A stretch of DNA of 64,000 nucleotides from Halosegnis rubeus (GTDB lineage Archaea; Halobacteriota; Halobacteria; Halobacteriales; Haloarculaceae): positions 1 to 64,000 of the forward strand of contig NZ_QJOW01000003.1 in assembly GCF_009184545.1 (NCBI RefSeq), written 5' to 3'. Both the position numbers and the translations under genes were made by a program. The notes beneath the pieces were generated by a model. The model had not been told where the DNA came from. It searched no databases and was given only the letters and a program-made list of their open reading frames with translations. Shown piece after piece: positions 16,603-25,274 of this stretch; position 1 is the first letter of the stretch, and every line of letters starts with the position of its first letter.

Positions 16603-17970
16603 ATGGACGATATCGCGTTCGGAACCGACGGCTGGCGCGCCACGCTCGACGTGTTCACCGACGAGCGGGTGCGTATCGTCGGGCAGGCGGTCGCCGACAC
16701 CATAGACGGCGGCCCGCTCGTCGTCGGCTACGACGCTCGCCCCACCTCGCGGGGCTTCGCCGAGTCGCTCGCCGACGTGTTGACAGCGAACGGTATCGAC
16801 TGCGTGCTCCCCGAGCGCGACACCCCGACGCCGGTCGTCGCGTGGGCCGCACGCGACGGAGAGTTCGCCAGCGCGTTGATGGTAACGGCCAGTCACAACC
16901 CACCCGAGTACAACGGCGTGAAACTCATCGGTGAGACCGGTGCACCCGCGTTACCGGAACGGACCGAGGCCGTCGCCACGAATCTCCGTGAGCCAATCGC
17001 GAGCGACGAACGGGACAACGGGTCGGGTGCAGTGACGGAACGTGACCTACTAGGGCCGTATCTCGACCACGCGCTCGGACTCGTCGACGCCGACCTCTCG
17101 GGGCTGACGGTGGCGTACGACGCGATGTACGGCTCCGGGCGCGGCGTCACCGACCGGCTGCTGGAGGCGGCCGGCGCGGAGGTGGTTCGGCTCCACTGCG
17201 AGACGGACCCCGAGTTCGGCGGCACGCCGCCCGAGCCGACCGGCCCGCGGTTAGGAAAGCTGATACGCACGGTCGAGACGGGCGAGGCCGACATCGGCGT
17301 GGCGAACGACGGCGACGCCGACCGACTCGGCGTCGTCACGCCCGAGCGCGGCTACCTCGACCCGAACCGCTACTTCGCGGCGATCGCCGACGACCTGCTC
17401 GGGTCCGATCCCGGCGACGTGGTCCGGACCGTGAGCACGACCTTCCTCTTGGACCGCGTGGCGCAGGCACACGGCCACTCCGCCCACGAGACGGCAGTCG
17501 GGTTCAAATGGGTCGCGCAGGCGATGACTGACCACGACGCCCGCGTCGGCGGCGAGGAGTCGGGCGGGTTCGGTCTCCGTGGCCACCTTCCCAACAAGGA
17601 CGGCGTGTTGTTCGCACTCCTAACCGCGGCCGCAGAGCGCGACGAGCGGTTCGACGCCAGGGTCGACCGGCTGCTCGCGACCCACGGCGAAGTGGTGCAG
17701 GACCGCGTGAGCGTCGACTGTCCCGACGACCGGAAAGACGCCGTGCTCGCGGCCTTGGAAGGCGAGATTCCCGACGAGGTGGTCGGCGCGGCGGTGGAGC
17801 GTGTCGTCACCGTCGACGGGTTCAAACTCCTGTTGTCGGACGGCTCGTGGCTGCTCGTCCGACCGAGCGGGACGGAACCGAAGTTACGCGTCTACGCGGA
17901 ATCGTCGTCCTCGCGCCGGGTGAAGGCGATTCTCGCGGCCGGCGAGTCACTCGTGGAGCCGCTCGTCTGA
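16603..17970 (+). CDS. phosphohexomutase (phosphoglucosamine/phosphoglucomutase family)
   Basis: A 455-residue alpha-D-phosphohexomutase with all four domains. The phosphoserine loop is TASHNPPEYNGVK (about 94-106), the metal-binding loop is NDGDADR (about 228-234), the sugar-binding loop contains GGEESGG, and the C-terminal phosphate loop is RPSGTEPKLRVY. The family interconverts hexose 1- and 6-phosphates; archaeal members of this size include GlmM-type phosphoglucosamine mutases, but substrate preference cannot be fixed from sequence. Start set at MDDIAFGTDGWR, the conserved N-terminus. Confidence 0.93.
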   Translation: MDDIAFGTDGWRATLDVFTDERVRIVGQAVADTIDGGPLVVGYDARPTSRGFAESLADVLTANGIDCVLPERDTPTPVVAWAARDGEFASALMVTASHNPPEYNGVKLIGETGAPALPERTEAVATNLREPIASDERDNGSGAVTERDLLGPYLDHALGLVDADLSGLTVAYDAMYGSGRGVTDRLLEAAGAEVVRLHCETDPEFGGTPPEPTGPRLGKLIRTVETGEADIGVANDGDADRLGVVTPERGYLDPNRYFAAIADDLLGSDPGDVVRTVSTTFLLDRVAQAHGHSAHETAVGFKWVAQAMTDHDARVGGEESGGFGLRGHLPNKDGVLFALLTAAAERDERFDARVDRLLATHGEVVQDRVSVDCPDDRKDAVLAALEGEIPDEVVGAAVERVVTVDGFKLLLSDGSWLLVRPSGTEPKLRVYAESSSSRRVKAILAAGESLVEPLV

Positions 17971-18330
17971 GCGGACGCCACGGAGCCGCCCGTTTCCGGT
18001 CGGCGAGATGTCGAACTCGAGCGTCTCGTAGAAGGGACGGACGCGCTCGTCGAAGCTAGCGACGACGGGGTCCCACCGCTCGGTTGCCTCCTCGACGAGT
18101 TCGGTGCCGATACCCTGCCCGCGGCGGCGCGGGCGAACGGCAATCGCGTGGAGTTCCCCTCGGTCGCCCCGGCCGCCGTCGACCTCGACTGCCGCGCCGC
18201 CGAGGATGCGGTCCGACTCAGTCGCAACGAGCACCTCCATCGTCGGGAGGTCCGGCACCTGCAACATCGCCACGTCGAAGATGGAGCGGACGGTCTGGTA
18301 CTCGCCGCTCGTCGCTCCACGGACGTTCAT
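17947..18330 (-). CDS. GNAT family N-acetyltransferase
   Basis: A 127-residue acetyltransferase with the acetyl-CoA-binding motif A, LHAIAVRPRRRGQGIGTELVE, around residues 60-80 (R/Q-x-x-G-x-G/A present) and motif B around RPFYETLEF. The substrate is unknown. It is the last gene of a minus-strand run after PriL and the SAMP2-like gene, and overlaps the convergent phosphohexomutase by 24 nt, the largest convergent overlap in the window. Confidence 0.88.
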   Translation of the reverse strand: MNVRGATSGEYQTVRSIFDVAMLQVPDLPTMEVLVATESDRILGGAAVEVDGGRGDRGELHAIAVRPRRRGQGIGTELVEEATERWDPVVASFDERVRPFYETLEFDISPTGNGRLRGVRSDERLHE

Positions 18331-18355
18331 ACCGGAAGGAGGGACGCGAGCCGTG

Positions 18356-18565
18356 TTAACCCCAGCGACCGCCTTTGATGAGCCGAAGCACCCGGACGCG
18401 GTCTGTCTCGACCGGCGCGTCCTCGGGGACGGGGGTCCCGTCGACGAGCACCGTCGCCTCGTGCATCGAGTAGCCCAGCCGTTCGATGAGGTCCCCGTAG
18501 GTCGCCTCGCTCCCGACGGTGACGGTCTCGGTCGCTTCACCGACCACCTCACAGGTCACCTCCAT
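18356..18565 (-). CDS. samp2: ubiquitin-like small archaeal modifier, SAMP2-type, with a tail after the diglycine
   Basis: A 69-residue beta-grasp protein closely resembling haloarchaeal SAMP2, which is conjugated to lysines by UbaA and also supplies sulfur for tRNA thiolation. The C-terminal RVLRLIKGG contains the required diglycine at residues 65-66, but here it is followed by Arg-Trp-Gly before the stop; Haloferax SAMP2, as I recall it, ends at the diglycine. The tail would have to be removed before adenylation, as in eukaryotic ubiquitin precursors. The start lies 1 nt after the priL stop, so it is co-transcribed with priL. Confidence 0.87.
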   Translation of the reverse strand: MEVTCEVVGEATETVTVGSEATYGDLIERLGYSMHEATVLVDGTPVPEDAPVETDRVRVLRLIKGGRWG

Positions 18566-18566
18566 C

Positions 18567-19571
18567 TCACTCACCCGCTCGGAGTTGGTGTTCGTAGTAG
18601 GCGAGCGGGTGTGAGAAGTCGCCGCAGGCGTCCGGCTCGCAGTCGCCGTTCGCCTCCATCGTCGCACACGAAGGCGGGGAGAACTGCGAACCGTTCTCGC
18701 CGGCGAGCCGTTCATACTGGTAGCGGTGTCGCTCCTCGTCGTCGCCGACGACAGCTGCGATTTCGGCGTAGCTCGCGCCCGTCGCGGCGAGGAACGTCAA
18801 CACCGCGTACCGGCCCGTCACGCTAATCTCGTCCTCGCGGGCCTCCTCGACCAATCTGTCGATACACGGCGGGAACGCCGCGGGTTCGAACTCGTCCACG
18901 TCGCCCGTCGACTCGACCGGCGCGAGCGCGTGCTGGAGCGTCTCGACCTCCGGGGCGAGCGCGTCGGCGATGGAGTCGGGCACAGAGAGGGGAAGCCCGT
19001 CGGCCACGCGCTCGCGCACGGCCTCTCGCAGGAGTCCGTACAGTTCGCGCCGCGAGACGATGACCGTCCCGTCGGCGAGCGCGCGGGTCGCCAGCCGCCA
19101 CCGCCGACCGTCCAGCGGCGCGGCCAGTTCGAGATACGTCGTCACGCCCACCTCGAAGCGGCCGTCGCCGACGGCGGTCACGTCGCCGCCAACGTCGAAG
19201 TCAGCGAGCAGGGAGGGGAGGGTGAGCGCGTCGTCGCTCGTCGATTTGAGCCGCGTGTCGGCGTCGAAGTCGTCGGTGAATCGCTCGTACGCGAGCGTCG
19301 CCTCGGCGGTGGCGTACTTCTCGACGGCACCGCGCACGTCGAGCAGAGAGACGAGCACGCGCGCGACCGGGTACGAGAGCAGTTCCGCGCGCACGCTCCA
19401 GCGGCTCTCGGGCGCGACGGTCCCCTCGACGAGCGCGCGCTCGACGCGCTCGACGCCGCGCTCGACGGCGGGACCACCCTCCTGTACGACGGTCGCTAAG
19501 TCCACGTCTGCGGTCTCCACGGCCTCGCGGGAGGCATCGAGGAACGGGTAGCGGGCGTGGAGTCGTTGCAC
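18567..19571 (-). CDS. priL: DNA primase large subunit PriL
   Basis: A 334-residue large subunit of archaeal primase, which with PriS synthesises primers. The all-helical N-terminal domain is followed by the C-terminal Fe-S domain; cysteines in FPPCID, SPPSC, NGDC and DACGDFSHPLAYY are the likely cluster ligands. The start is taken as the GTG at 19571, giving the usual haloarchaeal N-terminus QRLHARYPFL. A TATA-like TACTTATCC lies about 25 nt upstream. No priS is in the window. Confidence 0.92.
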   Translation of the reverse strand: MQRLHARYPFLDASREAVETADVDLATVVQEGGPAVERGVERVERALVEGTVAPESRWSVRAELLSYPVARVLVSLLDVRGAVEKYATAEATLAYERFTDDFDADTRLKSTSDDALTLPSLLADFDVGGDVTAVGDGRFEVGVTTYLELAAPLDGRRWRLATRALADGTVIVSRRELYGLLREAVRERVADGLPLSVPDSIADALAPEVETLQHALAPVESTGDVDEFEPAAFPPCIDRLVEEAREDEISVTGRYAVLTFLAATGASYAEIAAVVGDDEERHRYQYERLAGENGSQFSPPSCATMEANGDCEPDACGDFSHPLAYYEHQLRAGE

Positions 19572-19692
19572 AGGCCGAGTTGTCGGGGGCTGTGGATAAG
19601 TACGACGGTCGCACAGAAGGCTGTGTGAGCCACCCACAGCGGATGGAAAGCTTAAGGCCCGAACGCCGCCCACTTCGGCCAACGAGGATTCT

Positions 19693-22344
19693 ATGAGCGA
19701 CGCCGAACACGGCTACGACCACACGACGGTCGAACGACGCTGGCAGGACCGCTGGGACGACGAGAACGTCTACCGGACGCCCGACGACGCCGAGGACCCG
19801 ATGTACGTTCTCGGGATGTATCCGTACCCGTCGGGAAAACTCCACATGGGCCACGTCCGAAACTACACGATTACGGACGCGTACGCCCGCTACCGCCGGA
19901 TGTGTGGCGACGACGTGCTTCACCCGATGGGGTGGGATTCGTTCGGGCTGCCCGCGGAAAACGCCGCCAAGGAGCGCGACACGAATCCCCATGACTGGAC
20001 GATGGACTGTATCGACACCATGCGCGACCAGATGCGGTCGATGGGCTTTGGCTACGACTGGGAGCGGGAAATCACGACCTGCACCCCCGACTACTACCAG
20101 TGGAACCAGTGGCTGTTCACCCGCTTCCACGAGGAAGGGCTGGTCGACCGCCACGAGTCCGAGGTGAACTGGTGTCCCTCCTGTGAGACGGTGCTCGCCG
20201 ACGAACAGGTGGAAGGCGACGCGGAGCTCTGCTGGCGGTGTGACACCCCGGTCGAGCAGCGCGAGCTCGACCAGTGGTTCCTCGCCATCACGGAGTACGC
20301 CGACGAACTGCTCGACGCCATCGACGACCTGGAGGGGTGGCCCGACTCCGTCCGGCAGATGCAGCGCAACTGGATCGGTCGACAGGAGGGGACACAACTC
20401 CCGTTCGAGGTTCGTGAGCCACAGCGCGGCGAGGAGTACGGCGAAGTGGAGGCGTTCACGACCCGTGCGGACACCGCCTACGGCGCGACATTCTTCGCAC
20501 TCGCCCCCGGTCACGAGATCGCACAGGCCGTCGCCGGGCGCGACGACGACGTGGCCCACTTCATCGCGGAAGAGGCCGACCCCGAGGGGGAGGAGCCGAA
20601 CGGCGTCGCCACCGACCTGACGGCGACGAATCCGGTGACGGGCGAGGAGCTTCCCGTCTACGTCGCCGACTTCGTCCTCTCGGACGTGGGGACGGGTGCC
20701 CTGATGGGCGTGCCCGGCCACGACGAGCGCGACCACGAGTTCGCGACGAAGCTCGGTATCGACATCCTCCCGGTCATCGCCCCGAGCGAGGACGAAGTTC
20801 CGGACGTGTCCGAGTCGGCGTATACCGAAGACGGAGTCGTCGTCAACAGCGGCGACTACTCCGGGGTGGACTCCGAGGCCGCACGCCAACAGATTACCGC
20901 CGACACCGCGGGCGCAGAAGCGACGACCCAGTACCGACTGCGCGACTGGGGAATCTCCCGCCAGCGCTACTGGGGGACGCCGATTCCGGTCGTCCACTGT
21001 GACGGCTGCGGCCCGGTGATGGTCCCCGACGGGGACCTCCCGGTCGAACTGCCGGAGTTCATCAACACGACCGGAAATCCGTTGGACGCCGCCGAGGAGT
21101 GGAAAGAGACGACCTGTCCCGACTGTGGCGGCGAGGCCACCCGCGAGACGGACACGATGGACACCTTCGTCGACTCCTCGTGGTACTTCCTGCGGTACGT
21201 CTCACCCGACCTCGCTGAGGCACCGTTCGACCGCGAGCGAGCCAACGAGTGGATGCCCGTCGACCAGTACGTCGGCGGCGACGAACACGCCGTGATGCAT
21301 CTGCTCTACGCTCGCTTCTTCACGAAGGTGTTGGCCGACACCGAAGGACTCGACCACCGCGAGCCGTTCGAGAACCTGCTCGCACAGGGGATGGTCCAAC
21401 TCGACGGCTCGAAGATGTCGAAGTCGAAGGGGAACACCGTCTCGCCCCAGCGCATCGTCGACGAGTACGGGGCCGACACCGCCCGCTTGTTCATCATGGA
21501 GGCGGCCCAGCCGGCCCGCGACTTCGACTGGAGCGAACAGGGCGTCAGGTCGACGCGGGCGTTCCTCGACCGCCTCCACGAGCAGGTCACCGACCTGACA
21601 GAGGGTGATTACGCCGGCGAGCGCGACACGACCGCCGAGTACGTCGCGAGCGAGATCGACGCCGCGGTCGCCATCGCCGCCGACGAGTACGACGACCTCA
21701 GATTCAACGTCGCAGTCCGGGAGGCACAGGACCTCTCTCGCACCCTGCGCGGCTACGTCGAGTACGTCGACGACCCGCACGCCGAGACGGTCGGGCGGGG
21801 GCTGCACGCCGTCGTCTCTCTGCTCGCACCCGTCGCACCCCACCTCGCGGAGGAGCTGTGGGAGACGCTCGGGCACGACGAGTTCCTCGTGAACGCCGCG
21901 TGGCCGGACGGCGGGGACGCAGAAGACGCAGCCGCCCGCCGAACCCTCGTGGAGAACACCCGCGAGGACGTGCGCGACATCATCGACGTGGCGGGCATCG
22001 AGGACCCACAGCGCATCGACGTTGTCGTCACGCCCGAGTGGAAGTACGACGCGCTCGGAATCGCCATCGAGTCGGACGCGCCGAACGTCATCTCCGAGCT
22101 GATGTCCGAACCGTCCATCCGCGAGCAGGGGGACGCCGCCGCCAGCTACGGACAGGACCTCCAGGAGAACCGTGAGGCGCTGACCCGACCGCTCACCCCC
22201 GAGACGGAGTACGAGACGCTCCAGCGGGCCGCGTGGCTCATCGAACGCGAGTTCGACGCCGAGGTGCGCGTGCTCACCGCCGAAGAGGCCGACGACGACA
22301 GCCACGCCGAACCCGGTCGGCCGGCCATCGACATCGAGGAGTAA
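19693..22344 (+). CDS. leuS: leucyl-tRNA synthetase
   Basis: An 883-residue class I aminoacyl-tRNA synthetase. The HIGH-type motif appears as HMGH within PSGKLHMGHVRNYT, and the KMSKS motif as DGSKMSKSKGN. A zinc-binding CPSC...CWRC region and the CP1 editing domain (about 220-420) are present. The length and the HMGH variant look more like bacterial-type LeuRS than the longer archaeal/eukaryal type. A TATA-like GCTTAAGG lies at about 19649-19656. It diverges from the priL operon. Confidence 0.96.
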   Translation: MSDAEHGYDHTTVERRWQDRWDDENVYRTPDDAEDPMYVLGMYPYPSGKLHMGHVRNYTITDAYARYRRMCGDDVLHPMGWDSFGLPAENAAKERDTNPHDWTMDCIDTMRDQMRSMGFGYDWEREITTCTPDYYQWNQWLFTRFHEEGLVDRHESEVNWCPSCETVLADEQVEGDAELCWRCDTPVEQRELDQWFLAITEYADELLDAIDDLEGWPDSVRQMQRNWIGRQEGTQLPFEVREPQRGEEYGEVEAFTTRADTAYGATFFALAPGHEIAQAVAGRDDDVAHFIAEEADPEGEEPNGVATDLTATNPVTGEELPVYVADFVLSDVGTGALMGVPGHDERDHEFATKLGIDILPVIAPSEDEVPDVSESAYTEDGVVVNSGDYSGVDSEAARQQITADTAGAEATTQYRLRDWGISRQRYWGTPIPVVHCDGCGPVMVPDGDLPVELPEFINTTGNPLDAAEEWKETTCPDCGGEATRETDTMDTFVDSSWYFLRYVSPDLAEAPFDRERANEWMPVDQYVGGDEHAVMHLLYARFFTKVLADTEGLDHREPFENLLAQGMVQLDGSKMSKSKGNTVSPQRIVDEYGADTARLFIMEAAQPARDFDWSEQGVRSTRAFLDRLHEQVTDLTEGDYAGERDTTAEYVASEIDAAVAIAADEYDDLRFNVAVREAQDLSRTLRGYVEYVDDPHAETVGRGLHAVVSLLAPVAPHLAEELWETLGHDEFLVNAAWPDGGDAEDAAARRTLVENTREDVRDIIDVAGIEDPQRIDVVVTPEWKYDALGIAIESDAPNVISELMSEPSIREQGDAAASYGQDLQENREALTRPLTPETEYETLQRAAWLIEREFDAEVRVLTAEEADDDSHAEPGRPAIDIEE

Positions 22345-22374
22345 CGTTTTGCTCGCGGGGCGAGCTCGCCCACC

Positions 22375-22824
22375 GTGGGCACCTTCGCCACTAAGGTACA
22401 GGAACGGCTCCGCGACGCGCTCGCCGCCCGTCTCGGGGGCGAGTGGGAGACGGAGGCGTCCATCGCCGGCACACCCGTCGACGTGTTGGGTCGCGAGCCG
22501 ACGGTCGCCGTCGAGGTGGAGTGGCGACGCGCCGATCCGGTCAACAACACCGCGAAGCTGTTTCGCCACCTCGCCGAGGGCACGCTCGACGACGAAGTGG
22601 TCGTCGTCCAACTGTTCAGCCGCTACTACGACCTCCAGTCGGGCGGTGTGAGTTCGAAACGGCAAAACGCCGAGTTCGTCGGCGAGGTCGCGACGGATGC
22701 CCTTGCCGGGTTCGAGTACACTCCCCTGACACTCGACATCGACCCACCGAAGCGCGGCGGCGACCGTCCCGACGGGTGGCAGGCGGCGGTCGATACCATC
22801 GCAGACGCGATACCCGAACGCTGA
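22375..22824 (+). CDS. predicted PD-(D/E)XK-like nuclease-fold protein
   Basis: A 149-residue protein not assigned to a named family. The central segment TPVDVLGREPTVAVEVEW followed by RRADPVNNTAKLFRHL resembles the core of restriction-endonuclease-like folds: an Asp before a strand ending in Glu-Val-Glu-Trp, then a conserved DPVNN..KL helix, as in some type II enzymes. No signal or membrane segment. Start is a GTG 30 nt after leuS, and the helicase begins 89 nt downstream, so the three may form one unit. Nuclease activity is inferred only. Confidence 0.55.
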   Translation: MGTFATKVQERLRDALAARLGGEWETEASIAGTPVDVLGREPTVAVEVEWRRADPVNNTAKLFRHLAEGTLDDEVVVVQLFSRYYDLQSGGVSSKRQNAEFVGEVATDALAGFEYTPLTLDIDPPKRGGDRPDGWQAAVDTIADAIPER

Positions 22825-22913
22825 GTCCGAGTCGGCGGGAGACCGGAACGCGACAACCACGACCACCGCGTCGACACGGAACCCCTTTGTCTGACGCCTC
22901 CTGTCTCCCGGTA

Positions 22914-25274
22914 GTGGCACCGACACAGGCCGTCGCCGACGCCGTTCCCGACTTTGCCGACGCCTTCGGCTTCGAGACGTTCAATCGAATGCAGTCGGAG
23001 ACGCTTCCCGCAATCTTAGAGCGCGACGACAACGTCGTCGTCTCCGCCCCGACCGCGAGCGGGAAGACCGCCCTCGCCGAACTCGCGATCTGCAAGACGC
23101 TCGCCGCCGGCGGGACCGCCCTCTTTTTAGCCCCGCTGCGTGCGCTCACCAACGAGAAGGAAAGCGAGTGGGAGCGGTTCGAGGAGATGGGATACTCCGT
23201 CTACGTCGTCACTGGCGAACGCGACCTGAACACGCGCCGCGCCGAGCGCGCCGACATCCTCGTGATGACGCCCGAGAAGACCGACTCCGCGACCAGAAAA
23301 CACGACTCGGCGCGCTACTCGTTCATCACGGACGTTGACTGCTGTGTCATCGACGAGGTGCATCTGCTCGACTCCGACAAGCGCGGTGCCGTCCTCGAAG
23401 TCACCATCTCGCGGCTCCGCCGGCTCTGTGAGCCGCGTATCGTCGCGCTGTCAGCGACGATGCCGAACGTCGAGGACATCGCCGACTGGCTCGACGCGCC
23501 CGACGCCTGCACGTTCCAGTTCGGCGACGACTACCGGCCCGTCCCGCTGCACGCCAGCGTCGAGACGTACGCGACGGGCGAGAACGCCTTCCAGAACAAG
23601 TACCGCCGGCTGTATCGCGCGCTCGATCTGGCACAGCCCCACATCGAAGAGGACGGCCAGTCGCTCGTCTTCGTCGCCTCCAGACAGGACACGGTTCGGG
23701 CGGCGAAGAAGGCCCGCGACGTGCTCGCCGAACGCGACATCGACATCGGGGCGCGCGGCGACTACGACCTGCACACCGACGCACAGGACCTCCGCAACGA
23801 CACCCTCCGCCAGTCGGTCGTCGACGGCGTGGCCTTCCACCACGCCGGCCTCTCGCGAGAGGACAAGAACGCCGTCGAGGCGTGGTTCAAAGAGGGGAAG
23901 ATTCAGCTGCTCTTTTCCACCTCGACGCTCGCGTGGGGGGTTAACCTCCCCGCCCGATGTGTCGTCATCCGGGACACGAAGCTCCACGACCCGCTCGAGG
24001 GCGAGGTAGACATGAGCCCGCTCGACGTGCTTCAGATGCTCGGACGGGCCGGCAGACCCGGCTACGACGACAAGGGGTACGCTCACGTCGTCTGTGAGGG
24101 GCGCGACGCCGAGAAGTATCGCCGGCTCCTCCGGGAAGGAAAAGAAATCGAGTCGCGACTCGCCGCCGAACTCGATTCGCATCTCAACGCCGAAATCGCG
24201 CTGGGGACGATTCGCGACCTCGACGACGTGATGGAGTGGCTCCAGACGACGTTCTACTACGTGCGCGCCCAGTCCGCGCCCGACCAGTACCGCTTCGGGG
24301 GAAAGCTCCGCGAGCGCGTCCGCGAGACGCTGCAGGACCTCGTCGCCTCGGGGTTCGTGGAGACGGACGACGAACTCCGGGTCGAGGGGACCCCGCTCGG
24401 ACGGCTCGCCTCGAAGTTCTATCTCCGGCTCGACACCGCAGAAGGGTTCAAGACGCTCGCCGACCGCGCAGCCGAGGAGACCCTCTCGGATGCCGACGTG
24501 TTGGAGGCGGTCGCGACCGCCGGCGAGTTCGACAGCGTGAGCGCGCGCCGGGACGAGCGCGACGCGGTCCGGGCCGTCCTCGGACCGGACGGCGACGACC
24601 TCGACCCCGGCAACCGGAAGGTGCTCGCCATCCTGCGCGCCTCGATGGACGGGAATACGCCCTCGGAGCTGCGCTCTGACGCGTGGGTCATCCGCCAGAA
24701 CGCGCTCCGGATGGTGGCCGCCCTCCGAGAGTTCCTCGACCGCTTCGCCGGTCCGTACGCCGCGAACGTGGCCTGCCGGGTCGAGGCGCGCGTCGAGAAC
24801 GGGATTTCGGCCGACGCCGTCGGGCTGACGGCTATCGACGGCATCGGGAAGGGGAGGGGCGTCAAGCTCGCGAAGGAGGGCCTCCAGACGCCCGCCGACG
24901 TGCTTGCTGCCGGCGTCGATGGCCTCGTCGATGCGGGGCTTTCGGAAGGGCTCGCCGAGCGCGTCATCGAGCAGGCGCGTGACCTCCCGGTCGTCGAAGT
25001 CGAGTGGAGCGAGTTCCCCGACCGTATCGCCCACGGCACGAGCGAGATGCACGACGTGACGGTCAAGAACACGGGCGGCGGCGCACGCGGCGAGGTGCGC
25101 GTCACCGTCAACGGCGTCGAGATGTCCAGCGAGTCGCGGTATCTGGGCGAGGCGACGGTGCCGGTCGGCGTGTTCGGGGCCGACGCCGACGAGCTCACCT
25201 TCCGCGTGGAGGTGGCGTTTGCCGAGCTTCCGCTGTTGCCCGAAAGCGAGACGCGGACGGTCGCCGTCGAGTGA
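22914..25274 (+). CDS. Ski2/Hel308-type DNA helicase
   Basis: A 786-residue superfamily 2 helicase. Motifs are Walker A SAPTASGKT (about 44-52), DEVH within VIDEVHLL, LSATMPN, the WGVNLPA segment and QMLGRAGRPGYD. These are followed by a winged-helix/ratchet region and a helix-hairpin-helix GIGKGRGVKLAKEG (about 645). The C-terminal about 80 residues form a beta-rich domain absent from classical Hel308. The family unwinds forked DNA at stalled forks. Start is GTG. Its stop codon directly abuts that of the convergent DP1 gene. Confidence 0.88.
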   Translation: MAPTQAVADAVPDFADAFGFETFNRMQSETLPAILERDDNVVVSAPTASGKTALAELAICKTLAAGGTALFLAPLRALTNEKESEWERFEEMGYSVYVVTGERDLNTRRAERADILVMTPEKTDSATRKHDSARYSFITDVDCCVIDEVHLLDSDKRGAVLEVTISRLRRLCEPRIVALSATMPNVEDIADWLDAPDACTFQFGDDYRPVPLHASVETYATGENAFQNKYRRLYRALDLAQPHIEEDGQSLVFVASRQDTVRAAKKARDVLAERDIDIGARGDYDLHTDAQDLRNDTLRQSVVDGVAFHHAGLSREDKNAVEAWFKEGKIQLLFSTSTLAWGVNLPARCVVIRDTKLHDPLEGEVDMSPLDVLQMLGRAGRPGYDDKGYAHVVCEGRDAEKYRRLLREGKEIESRLAAELDSHLNAEIALGTIRDLDDVMEWLQTTFYYVRAQSAPDQYRFGGKLRERVRETLQDLVASGFVETDDELRVEGTPLGRLASKFYLRLDTAEGFKTLADRAAEETLSDADVLEAVATAGEFDSVSARRDERDAVRAVLGPDGDDLDPGNRKVLAILRASMDGNTPSELRSDAWVIRQNALRMVAALREFLDRFAGPYAANVACRVEARVENGISADAVGLTAIDGIGKGRGVKLAKEGLQTPADVLAAGVDGLVDAGLSEGLAERVIEQARDLPVVEVEWSEFPDRIAHGTSEMHDVTVKNTGGGARGEVRVTVNGVEMSSESRYLGEATVPVGVFGADADELTFRVEVAFAELPLLPESETRTVAVE

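Noticed and set aside
21202-22926. 574-residue frame antisense to leuS and the following gene
   Set aside because: It spans two real genes on the plus strand, has no domain signal, and shows the composition of a shadow frame.
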